DNA of 7,537 nt from Thermoplasmata archaeon (lineage in GTDB: Archaea > Thermoplasmatota > Thermoplasmata > GCA-020350865), in the NCBI GenBank assembly GCA_020351895.1, contig CP070672.1:2339462-2346998 (forward strand). Reading direction: 5' to 3'. The notes under the pieces are model-generated. The model was not told the DNA's origin. It ran no database searches and worked only from the letters and a program-made list of their open reading frames with translations. Both the position numbers and the translations under genes were made by a program. Of the stretch, positions 1-6,328 are shown in pieces (the stretch's first letter is position 1; each line of letters opens with the position of its first letter).

Positions 1-1
1 A

Positions 2-2413
2 CCTCAGGAAAGAAAAACAAGTTTTGTTGAATTTGAAAGTGGATTTTCTGAGGAGGATGCTCAAGCCGAGGCTGCCCGCTGCCTTGAATGCGGTTGCAAG
101 GCTGCCTTGGACTGCGAACTGAGAAAACTATCAACAGAGTATGATGTGGAGCCTCCGCTCTCGATTGAAGATCCGTATTATCCTGTTGATTATTCCCATC
201 CATTTATCGAGCGTGATCCAAATAAATGCATCTCATGCAGCCTCTGCGTGTCCACTTGCAGGGAGCTTCAGGGAGTGGGTGCCGTCAGTTTATCTTATAG
301 GGTAAATAGGTTGGATGATATTTGCGAGCACTGCGGTCATTGTGTTGCAGCCTGTCCCACAGGAACCTTGGTTTCCAACAAAGCTCTTGTACCATCGCAT
401 GAGGTCAGGACCATATGTCCGTATTGCGGCTGCGGATGCGGAATGTATCTTGGAGTAAGGGGAGATCGGGTTGTAAATGTTAGAGGGGATTTTGAGAATC
501 CCTCCAATTACGGAAGATTATGCGTCAAGGGAAGGTTCGGTTACGATTTCATCAATCACCCCGATAGATTGACCTACCCATTAATGAAGGAGAATGGAGA
601 GTTTGTGAAAAAGAACTGGGAAAGTACCTTGAATTTTGTTGCAGAGCAATTTTCCAGGTACAAGCCCCACGAGGTTGCTGTACTTTCATCTGCAAGGTGC
701 ACGAATGAGGAGAACTATGTTGTTCAGAAATTTGCAAGGGCGGTTTTGAAAACAAACAGTGTGGATCACTGTGCCAGGCTTTGCCATGCACCTACAGTGG
801 CAGGACTTGTCAAGAGCTTTGGCAGCGGTGCAATGACAAATTCCATTAGAGAGATCAGGGATGCAAAATGTATTTTCTCGATTGGCTCCAACACAACTGA
901 GACTCACCCCATCATCGGGCTTGAGGTTAAAAAGGCGGTCCAGAACGGTGCCAAGGTCATAGTGGCAAATCCCAAGAGAATAGACCTTGTCAATATAGCG
1001 GATATATGGCTTCAGCAAAGACCAGGATCCGATGTGGCACTTCTAATGGGGATGTGCAGGGTCATCCTTGACGAGGGTTTGGACACCCAGGATTTCCATG
1101 AGGTTCGATGCGAAAACTTCGATGGTTTCAGAAAATCCCTTGAGCCATTCACTCCGGAATTTGTGGAAATGGCAACAGGAGTTCCATGGGACAGGATAGC
1201 CGAAGCTGCCAGGATCTATGCCCAGACATCTCCGGCCTCGACCCTGTTCTCCATGGGAATTACCCAGCATACCCATGGAACCGATAATGTTCTTGCTGTG
1301 GCCAACCTTGCAATGTTAACAGGAAATGTGGGCAAGGAGAGTGCGGGAGTCAATCCCCTTCGAGGTCAGAATAATGTACAGGGAGCATGCGATCTCGGGG
1401 CACTGCCCAATGTCTATCCTGGATACCAGAAGGTCAATGATGAAAATATCCAGAAGAAATTCCAGGATGCCTGGGGAGTCGAGCTTGATCCCAATGTTGG
1501 TCTTACAGTGACCGAAATCATAAATGCCGCTCATTCAGGACAGATCAAGGCCCTGTATATCGTGGGTGAGAATCCAATGCTCTCTGATCCCGATATCAAT
1601 CATGTAAGAGAGGCGCTACAGAAACTTGAACTGCTCGTAGTAAACGATATTTTCCTGTCTGAGACCGCGCAATTCGCCCATGTAGTTTTTCCTGCCGCAA
1701 GTTTTGCTGAAAAGGACGGAACCTATACTAATACCGAACGAAGAGTGCAGAGAATCCGAAAGGCAATTGAACCTGTGGGTGAAAGCAAGCCCGACTGGTG
1801 GATAGTAAGTGAGATCGCAAAACGAATGAAGGCCAAGGGCTTCGAATTTACCAATGCCTCCGAGATTCTGGATGAGATCGCATCAGTTTCTCCGATATAT
1901 GGCGGTATTCATTTTTCCAGAATCGAGGATGTGGGTCTTCAGTGGCCTTGCCCTGCTGATGATCATCTCGGAACAAAGTTCCTTCATAAGGGACAATTTT
2001 CCAGGGGTCTTGGCTGTTTTCAGCCCCTTGAGTATCGGCCCCCTGTGGAATTACCCGATGATGAATATCCACTTGTTCTTACAACCGCTCGAATGCTCTA
2101 TCACTTTCACACGGGAACCATGACCAGGAAGGTGGATGGCCTCAATGCCGTGCGCCCTGAAGAGAGAATCGAGATGAATCCTGCAGATGCCAAGAAATTG
2201 GATATTGCACATCTGGACAGCGTGAATGTCATTTCCCGAAGAGGAAAGGTTACAGGAAGAGCATTTGTCACCCAGAAGGTACCGGAGGGAGTCATTTCCA
2301 TGAGCTTTCATTTCTGGGAAACTCCCACAAATGCCCTTACAAATCCTGCCTTGGATCCGCAATCAAAGATACCCGAGCTGAAGGTTTGTGCTGTAAGGAT
2401 TGAGAAGGTGTGA
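2..2413 (+). CDS. fdhA: Formate dehydrogenase alpha subunit fused to a GltD-like flavoprotein tail (5' end outside window)
   Basis: The frame is open from base 2, so the gene starts before the window; the TTG at 107 is not a credible start. Codons before it read as the tail of a GltD/NfnB-type flavoprotein (RCLECGCKAALDCELRK). Next comes a two-cluster ferredoxin module (CxxCxxCxxxC at 227-259, second Cys set at 323-355), then the molybdenum-enzyme 4Fe-4S motif (Cys at 416, 425 and 437, with CVKG at 521-532). The catalytic position reads ARLCHAPTVAGL with TGC at 782-784, so this is a cysteine form, not selenocysteine, followed by the conserved His. GQNNVQG lies near 1364-1384, and the molybdopterin-dinucleotide-binding domain fills about 2050-2410. 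Family knowledge: such proteins oxidise formate or reduce CO2 on a bis-MGD cofactor, probably in the cytoplasm as no signal peptide is expected mid-protein. NAD(P) as partner is inferred from the GltD part. Related oxidoreductases of other substrates cannot be excluded. Confidence 0.92.
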   Translation, partial: PQERKTSFVEFESGFSEEDAQAEAARCLECGCKAALDCELRKLSTEYDVEPPLSIEDPYYPVDYSHPFIERDPNKCISCSLCVSTCRELQGVGAVSLSYRVNRLDDICEHCGHCVAACPTGTLVSNKALVPSHEVRTICPYCGCGCGMYLGVRGDRVVNVRGDFENPSNYGRLCVKGRFGYDFINHPDRLTYPLMKENGEFVKKNWESTLNFVAEQFSRYKPHEVAVLSSARCTNEENYVVQKFARAVLKTNSVDHCARLCHAPTVAGLVKSFGSGAMTNSIREIRDAKCIFSIGSNTTETHPIIGLEVKKAVQNGAKVIVANPKRIDLVNIADIWLQQRPGSDVALLMGMCRVILDEGLDTQDFHEVRCENFDGFRKSLEPFTPEFVEMATGVPWDRIAEAARIYAQTSPASTLFSMGITQHTHGTDNVLAVANLAMLTGNVGKESAGVNPLRGQNNVQGACDLGALPNVYPGYQKVNDENIQKKFQDAWGVELDPNVGLTVTEIINAAHSGQIKALYIVGENPMLSDPDINHVREALQKLELLVVNDIFLSETAQFAHVVFPAASFAEKDGTYTNTERRVQRIRKAIEPVGESKPDWWIVSEIAKRMKAKGFEFTNASEILDEIASVSPIYGGIHFSRIEDVGLQWPCPADDHLGTKFLHKGQFSRGLGCFQPLEYRPPVELPDDEYPLVLTTARMLYHFHTGTMTRKVDGLNAVRPEERIEMNPADAKKLDIAHLDSVNVISRRGKVTGRAFVTQKVPEGVISMSFHFWETPTNALTNPALDPQSKIPELKVCAVRIEKV
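1961..2322 (+). repeat. Copy 1 of a 362-base fdhA C-terminal repeat
   Basis: This segment of fdhA encodes the start of the molybdopterin-dinucleotide-binding region and aligns without gaps to 7176-7537. By hand I count about 62 mismatches, roughly 83% identity, with about 13 amino-acid changes in 121 residues. Bases 2009-2055 match 7224-7270 exactly over 47 bases. Confidence 0.9.
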
Positions 2414-2476
2414 GGTACTAAGGGCCTTGAGAATGAAGGGAATTGGGGAAAGAATTCGGTTAGGGCATATATGAGG

Positions 2477-2499
2477 TATATATTCTACTGTAGGAGGTG
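2477..2499 (+). promoter_or_regulatory. TATA-like element and strong Shine-Dalgarno-like sequence without a gene
   Basis: After the fdhA stop there is TATATATT at 2477-2484 and AGGAGGTG at 2492-2499, the latter an almost full complement of the archaeal 16S rRNA 3' end. No ATG, GTG or TTG follows at a usable distance; the next 20 bases run into a T-run terminator. It may be chance, or the leftover start of a gene whose body has been replaced. Confidence 0.25.
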
Positions 2500-2510
2500 G
2501 GCCAAAGAAT

Positions 2511-2526
2511 ATTTTTTATAAAAATT
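2511..2526. terminator. Bidirectional T-run terminator between convergent genes
   Basis: ATTTTTTATAAAAATT gives a T-run on both strands, in the spacer between the fdhA stop (2413) and the permease stop (2548). Archaeal transcription ends at such T-rich stretches without needing a hairpin, so it could serve both converging transcripts. Confidence 0.55.
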
Positions 2527-2547
2527 CATTAGTGTGCCATCATACAT

Positions 2548-3861
2548 CTACAATATGACAAACCTGACCAATAGATAAACGGTTGACAATATGAGAGTAA
2601 CCAATGTCACAGGTAAACCTATCTTCATGAACTTCTTGAAAGTTATGACGTGTTCTGTTCTTTCAGAAAAACCGACCACGACAATGCTTGCCGCGGTGCC
2701 AATGGGCGTGCCGTTTCCTCCTAAACAGGCACCCAGGCTCAAGGCCCAGTAGAGAGTGGTAACGCCTCCAATGCTATCTAGGTTTCCAAGACTGATCGAT
2801 AACGCGCTGACTATCGGGATCATGGTGGCTGTGGAAGGGATTGCACCAATAATGGAGGCTGTGAATGCTGCTATCCACATGATTAGAACAATCGCTAAAA
2901 CAGGATTGCCTCCTATTACGCTCAGGGTTCCATCTGCAATAACACCTATCAGGCCCATCTCAATTGCCCCTGCGATAATGATGAACAACCCTGCAAAGAA
3001 CAACAGCGTAGACCATTCCACGCTTTCCAGGGCTTCATGGATTTCCACACCGCTCAACAACAAAAGTAACACTGCACCTATAAGAGCAGATTCCCCTAGA
3101 GATATGTTCACAAAATCATGTACTATGAATAGCCCTATTACAAAGCCGAATATGAATATAGACCTTTTGAAAAGCCTCATGTCTTTTATAGCGTATTTCT
3201 CCCGAAGAGCTTCTACTTCCTCTAAAGATTTGGTAGAACCTAATTTCTTTTTGTAAAATATTTTTACCAGCAAGATAAAAACGAATATGTTTATCACGAT
3301 GATAGGAGCTATAATTAGGATAAAATCCATAAAACTCAGTTGAAAAGCTGAGCCTATCAATATGTTTGGTGGGTCACCGATCACGGTCGCCGTGCCGCCG
3401 ATGTTTGAGGCTAAGGCTTCTGATATCAGCATTGGAATTGGATCTATCTTCAACACCAAGGCCAGTTCTATTGTTGCAGGCACCATCAGAAGAATGGTCG
3501 TAACATTATCTAAGAAAGCTGACAAGCATGCGGTTGTGAAGATGAGCATAATCATCAATTTCCATGGATCGCCTTTTGCGATTTCGTAGGATTTAAGGGC
3601 AGACCATTGAAAAAATCCTGTTTTGCTCAATATACCAACTATTATCATCATGCTCAGAAGTAGGCCCATTGTCTCTGTGATGGTTCCAAATGTTATGGCT
3701 CCAGATTCCCCTCCATTAAAGAGGACATCAAACCCCTTCCCAAAGGCTTTCAATGCGATGAATGTCAAAGTAGCGCCTAACAACGCTGCTACTGTACTGT
3801 GCAGGTGTTCCGTTATTATGAGCACAAACGTTAATACCAATATTGCAAAGACCACTATCAC
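2548..3861 (-). CDS. ArsB/NhaD superfamily ion permease (P-protein type)
   Basis: A 437-aa, very hydrophobic protein with roughly ten to twelve membrane segments in two homologous halves around a charged loop (about residues 203-233). Half one carries FLDNVTTILLMVP (116-128) and IGGTATVIGDPPNILIG (154-170), the family signature. Half two carries GAIPSTATMIP (339-349) and LGGNGTPIGTAASIV (380-394). Family members exchange Na+/H+ or move arsenite or organic anions; the substrate here cannot be told. The usual Asp-Asn before Ile/Val-Pro in half two reads Gly-Ala, which is odd. Start taken at GTG 3861, 8 bases after the UspA stop; the only good ribosome-binding site, AAGGAGG at 3885-3891, lies 23 bases upstream inside the UspA gene, so translation is probably coupled or begins further upstream. 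Confidence 0.88.
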   Translation of the reverse strand: MIVVFAILVLTFVLIITEHLHSTVAALLGATLTFIALKAFGKGFDVLFNGGESGAITFGTITETMGLLLSMMIIVGILSKTGFFQWSALKSYEIAKGDPWKLMIMLIFTTACLSAFLDNVTTILLMVPATIELALVLKIDPIPMLISEALASNIGGTATVIGDPPNILIGSAFQLSFMDFILIIAPIIVINIFVFILLVKIFYKKKLGSTKSLEEVEALREKYAIKDMRLFKRSIFIFGFVIGLFIVHDFVNISLGESALIGAVLLLLLSGVEIHEALESVEWSTLLFFAGLFIIIAGAIEMGLIGVIADGTLSVIGGNPVLAIVLIMWIAAFTASIIGAIPSTATMIPIVSALSISLGNLDSIGGVTTLYWALSLGACLGGNGTPIGTAASIVVVGFSERTEHVITFKKFMKIGLPVTLVTLILSTVYLLVRFVIL

Positions 3862-3869
3862 CTGTAAGT

Positions 3870-4694
3870 CTACCGTATATGGTGCCTCCTTACAAGAATT
3901 ATTGGTACTGGTGAGGGTGCGCAGATTTCCCTTGCCACATGCCCCATGACGACTCTTCGAAAGATACCTTTCTTCCCGGCACCCATAATTATGAGGTCAT
4001 GCGAATTAGCATATTTTAGTATAATCTCAGCTGGTTCACCCTGTTCTATGGCTTTCCTTAACTTCACATCGAAATGTTTCGCCTTCCAAACCGCATTTTC
4101 CACAACTTTTTCCGCATGTAGTCTCCCTTTTTCAATACTTTTTCCCTCGATAACATAAAGCGCAGTGATCTCTGCATTGAAGCTTTTTGCTGTGTTCATA
4201 GCAATATTTTCCAATGCTTTCTGTTCTAAATGAGCACCACCTATAGGTAAGAGTATTTTCTTTGGTTCACGTTGATTAGCAGATGTGGTCAAGATCAGCA
4301 CTGGACAATGAGTATGTCTTAGAACGTTCTCTATGGTGCTTCCCAAGCGATAGCTCAACACACCGGACTTGCAATAGGAACGCATCACAATTAACTCTAT
4401 GCCTTCAGTTCTAGCATAGCGGAGGATTTCTTTTGATGGTTTGCCGTAGAGAATTTTCTTTTTCTCTATCTGGATGCCTTCCTCAAGCAGCAGTTTTTCG
4501 GCATGGTTTATTGCTTTATCGGCGCTCTCCTTGAGCATCTGTTTCAGCAACTTTGTTAAATGCGTGCCCCTTACATTGGGCTGGACCACGCTGATGATAT
4601 GGTAGTGAGCAAATGGGAACGCCAAAGCCGCGTATCTGATGGCATGGTCTTCCAAGCCTGAACCATCGGTCGGTATTAGGACTTTTTCAAACAT
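3870..4694 (-). CDS. Tandem-domain universal stress protein (UspA family)
   Basis: A 274-aa soluble protein made of two UspA domains, about residues 1-136 and 145-269. Domain one opens with MFEKVLIPTDGS and ends GSTIENVLRHTHCPVLIL. Domain two opens with KKILLPIGGAHLEQKALE and ends CAPSPVPIILVRR. The nucleotide-binding pattern G-x2-G-x9-G-S/T is degenerate in both: in domain one the first two glycines are Arg105 and Cys108, and in domain two the last position is Gly-His rather than Gly-Ser/Thr. ATP binding is therefore doubtful. The start is ATG 4694, closely preceded by GGTGAGG. The stop is 8 bases from the permease start and its last codons hold the permease's ribosome-binding site, so the two form an operon. 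UspA domains are often found with transporters, where they may regulate them; that role here is inference. Confidence 0.92.
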   Translation of the reverse strand: MFEKVLIPTDGSGLEDHAIRYAALAFPFAHYHIISVVQPNVRGTHLTKLLKQMLKESADKAINHAEKLLLEEGIQIEKKKILYGKPSKEILRYARTEGIELIVMRSYCKSGVLSYRLGSTIENVLRHTHCPVLILTTSANQREPKKILLPIGGAHLEQKALENIAMNTAKSFNAEITALYVIEGKSIEKGRLHAEKVVENAVWKAKHFDVKLRKAIEQGEPAEIILKYANSHDLIIMGAGKKGIFRRVVMGHVAREICAPSPVPIILVRRHHIR

Positions 4695-4983
4695 TTCCTC
4701 ACCGTGTAAATCGAGCTATCCCCTGTGAGTTGGAACCATTTGTAATCTAAACGAAACAACCTCACAAGATATGGTCTTGAGATGCACCTTGCTTTTCATG
4801 GGGTTGGAACCCAACGGCCTTATCTTTTCGGTCTTCTTCTTACTGTAATACTACTTCCATTTGTCTGGGTATCAATTTTCTCTTAAAATCCATGCCCTAC
4901 TTTCCAGCTCTTCCTCATAACAATCAAATTCGATGTCTTAATATGTCCGAAAGCGTCTTGTTTTCAGTCACTATGATTTACCA
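4695..4983 (-). other. 289-base gap; possible decayed coding sequence, no intact gene
   Basis: No convincing intact gene is present. On the minus strand one frame reads coding-like but is cut by two stops: a piece around 4890-4945 containing CYEEELESRAWILREN, then TGA, then YPDKWK, then TAG, then a stretch ending at TAG 4716-4718. Its last part can be read as a 27-aa ORF (4716-4799, starting MKSKVHLKTISC) whose stop is 21 bases before the UspA start. This may be a pseudogene, a leader peptide or chance. A 5-3-5 inverted repeat, GTTGGAACCCAAC, sits at 4803-4815, and GTTGGAACC recurs at 4729-4737. The UspA promoter should lie here, but no clear TATA box could be chosen. Confidence 0.3.
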
Positions 4984-5190
4984 TCACTCGATTTGATCCC
5001 TAAGCCTTTTGATGGTGTCCATCTCGTTCTGGAGCAAATGTAATTCTTTCTTAATATGGTAGAACGATTCGTTGATTGTCGTGTGCTTATTTGTGAGTTC
5101 AATGAAGCGTTTGTTTATGTCAATAATTTTCTCTTTTATTTCATCATACTTTATATTGAATTCATTGTGTATCTCAGTTTGTGCATCCAT
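4984..5190 (-). CDS. Small coiled-coil protein, unknown function
   Basis: A 68-aa, charged, mostly helical protein starting MDAQTEIHNEFNIKY. Hydrophobic residues are spaced in heptads across almost the whole length (IKEKIIDINKRFIELT, then IKKELHLLQNEMDTIKRL), as in a dimeric coiled coil. There are no cysteines and no membrane segment. An in-frame ATG exists at 5226, but it has no ribosome-binding site and lies inside the preceding 41-aa ORF. ATG 5190 has GGAG 8 bases upstream, so I chose it. It lies 13 bases after the 41-aa ORF's stop, consistent with one transcript. I do not recognise the family. Confidence 0.65.
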   Translation of the reverse strand: MDAQTEIHNEFNIKYDEIKEKIIDINKRFIELTNKHTTINESFYHIKKELHLLQNEMDTIKRLRDQIE

Positions 5191-5203
5191 TTTATCATCT
5201 CCA

Positions 5204-5329
5204 TTATTCCTTCGACCATAACTCATAGCTTTTAGCGACTCTTAGCAGATATGTTTTCGCTTTTTCAGGTGTCTCAGCATCAATTATTAATAATATTGGG
5301 AACGCTCCGTGTTTGTATTGGTATTCCAT
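5204..5329 (-). CDS. 41-aa ORF, unknown; possibly the end of a broken gene
   Basis: The ORF begins MEYQYKHGAFPILLIID and ends LLRVAKSYELWSKE. The composition is protein-like: a hydrophobic strand followed by a charged helix. GTGAT, matching the core archaeal ribosome-binding site, sits 5 bases before ATG 5329. Its stop overlaps the leader of the coiled-coil gene. Directly upstream, in another frame (about 5332-5403), is another protein-like stretch ending STEEEWKITKECDTV, and ATG 5407 opens a few codons in a third frame. One reading is that a protein of about 67 residues has been split by two frameshifts; the other is that this is an intact short gene. No family recognised. Confidence 0.45.
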   Translation of the reverse strand: MEYQYKHGAFPILLIIDAETPEKAKTYLLRVAKSYELWSKE

Positions 5330-5437
5330 ACAGTATCACATTCTTTCGTTATCTTCCACTCTTCTTCAGTTGACTTAACTTTATTTTTCCTATTCTCTAA
5401 CCTTCATTTAATCTCAATCAGTTAAGTAACTTTTTTT

Positions 5438-5668
5438 TCAGATATCCACTAAATTTTTCTTTCCTCCTTTTGAGGGCGATCGTCCTTTTGCAATTACTGA
5501 TGTGCCTTTTGGTATTGAGTCGAAAAACCCATCATCTTTGAACATAAAACCACACCTTTTACACTTCAGAACTTTGCCTCTCGTCCGATTATTTCTAATA
5601 ATTTTAAAATCTCCATGGCCGCACATAAGGCATTTGAGCAACACAGATCCTCGCGTGAATACCGTCAT
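5438..5668 (-). CDS. Small zinc-ribbon protein
   Basis: A 76-aa basic protein with two CxxC knuckles, KCLMCG (Cys13, Cys16) and KCKRCG (Cys36, Cys39), 19 residues apart, a rubredoxin-knuckle arrangement that binds one zinc. The tail is rich in Lys, Gly and Ser (KGRSPSKGGKK) and probably disordered, which suits nucleic-acid contact, though that is inference. ATG 5668 follows the 123-aa gene's stop by 17 bases. An alternative GTG at 5644 has GAGG just upstream and would give a protein starting right before the first knuckle; the sequence does not decide between them. Such ribbons occur in transcription factors, ribosomal proteins and many uncharacterised archaeal proteins. Confidence 0.72.
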   Translation of the reverse strand: MTVFTRGSVLLKCLMCGHGDFKIIRNNRTRGKVLKCKRCGFMFKDDGFFDSIPKGTSVIAKGRSPSKGGKKNLVDI

Positions 5669-5685
5669 GGTTTTTCCCCAAACAT

Positions 5686-6057
5686 CTAAGGGAACATTCT
5701 CCCCTGAATGCGGTATCTTGCTTTCCTTCGCTCTTCTTTGATGCGGCTCATGATTTCCTCGGCACCGATTCCCTCTTCTTCCGCTAGTATAAGTACCGGT
5801 TCATCATCATCTGTGATTATCCTGCTTTGTCCCACTAAAAATCCCCGTCTGACTATTCCATCCTTTCTACCATTTATTGCAATGCCGAAGTCCTTGATTT
5901 CATAACTCACTTTCATTGGCGCAACTGTTAGAACTGATAGAAGTAGTCTTTTTCCCTTGGGGGCTGAGTAATAAAGATAACCATCCTCTTCTGTTTCGAT
6001 CAGGTCTATTGTTGCTTTCCCCACGATTTCTTTTATTCCTATCCATTTCTTGACCAT
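5686..6057 (-). CDS. Conserved-looking hypothetical protein, 123 aa
   Basis: The start is ATG 6057, with GGAGG 7 bases upstream, the best ribosome-binding site in this cluster. The first 85 or so residues alternate hydrophobic and charged residues as in a beta-sheet domain (LLLSVLTVAPMKVSYEI, GIAINGRKDGIVRRG). The rest is an acidic linker (TDDDEPVLILAEEEG) followed by a basic helix (IMSRIKEERRKARYRI). There are no cysteines and no membrane segment. It is first in a minus-strand run with the zinc ribbon 17 bases downstream, so the two are probably co-transcribed. I do not recognise the fold or family and assign no function. Confidence 0.7.
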   Translation of the reverse strand: MVKKWIGIKEIVGKATIDLIETEEDGYLYYSAPKGKRLLLSVLTVAPMKVSYEIKDFGIAINGRKDGIVRRGFLVGQSRIITDDDEPVLILAEEEGIGAEEIMSRIKEERRKARYRIQGRMFP

Positions 6058-6229
6058 TAAGAATCCTCCATCTTTTATATGAATTTATTGGAAACACATT
6101 GCAAATAGAATTTCGCCTTTTGTCCAATATTAAACGAATATTTTAGCGAAATGCTATCAGCAATAGCTCCAATAATATGAAAATTAGAAAAATAAAAGTA
6201 TTTGTGGATTTGTGGTACCCAGTATTTTT

Positions 6230-6242
6230 TCTCGATACGAGA
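6230..6242. promoter_or_regulatory. Perfect 5-3-5 inverted repeat, candidate operator
   Basis: TCTCG-ATA-CGAGA is a perfect inverted repeat in otherwise AT-rich DNA about 90 bases before the ribbon-helix-helix gene. Proteins of that family bind short dyads and often control their own gene, so it is a candidate site. A single short dyad can arise by chance. Confidence 0.3.
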
Positions 6243-6297
6243 TATTATTTATTCATCATACTTCACCATCAATAACATGCATGATTAACAAGTAATA

Positions 6298-6305
6298 TTA
6301 TTATA
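6298..6305 (+). promoter_or_regulatory. TATA box of the ribbon-helix-helix gene, leaderless transcript
   Basis: TTATTATA is centred about 27 bases before ATG 6329. That is the archaeal TATA-to-transcription-start distance, so the transcript would begin at the ATG. The absence of any Shine-Dalgarno sequence before 6329 agrees. A second AT stretch, TTTATAT at 6313-6319, is too close to act as TATA for this start. Confidence 0.45.
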
Positions 6306-6328
6306 GTTGAAATTTATATGGCCGTCCT

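Larger units (their letters stand above)
6058..6328. promoter_or_regulatory. AT-rich divergent intergenic region
   Basis: This 271-base spacer lies between the divergent 123-aa gene and the ribbon-helix-helix gene. It has no plausible gene and is very AT-rich. For the minus strand, TATA-like candidates are TTATAT near 6076-6081 and the AT-rich block at 6126-6146; the second fits better with a leader carrying the GGAGG site. It also holds TTTGTGG twice at 6201-6215 and the inverted repeat and TATA box listed separately. Confidence 0.55.

Noticed and set aside
107..109. TTG as the start of the formate dehydrogenase
   Set aside because: The frame is open to base 2 and the codons before it match the conserved tail of GltD-like proteins, so the gene begins upstream.
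782..784. Selenocysteine at the active site
   Set aside because: The codon is TGC, not TGA, so the enzyme is a cysteine form.
2756..3949. Several long plus-strand frames opposite the permease and UspA genes
   Set aside because: They are shadows of strongly recognised minus-strand genes and have no ribosome-binding sites or family features.
4801..4815. tRNA T-arm-like sequence (GGTTGGAACCC)
   Set aside because: The loop does not follow TTCRANN, and no acceptor or anticodon stems can be built around it.
5191..5226. Upstream ATG (5226) for the coiled-coil protein
   Set aside because: It has no ribosome-binding site and overlaps the 41-aa ORF; ATG 5190 has GGAG at a good distance.
5428..5438. 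T-run as terminator of the zinc-ribbon gene
   Set aside because: The Ts are on the plus strand; the minus-strand transcript has an A-run here.
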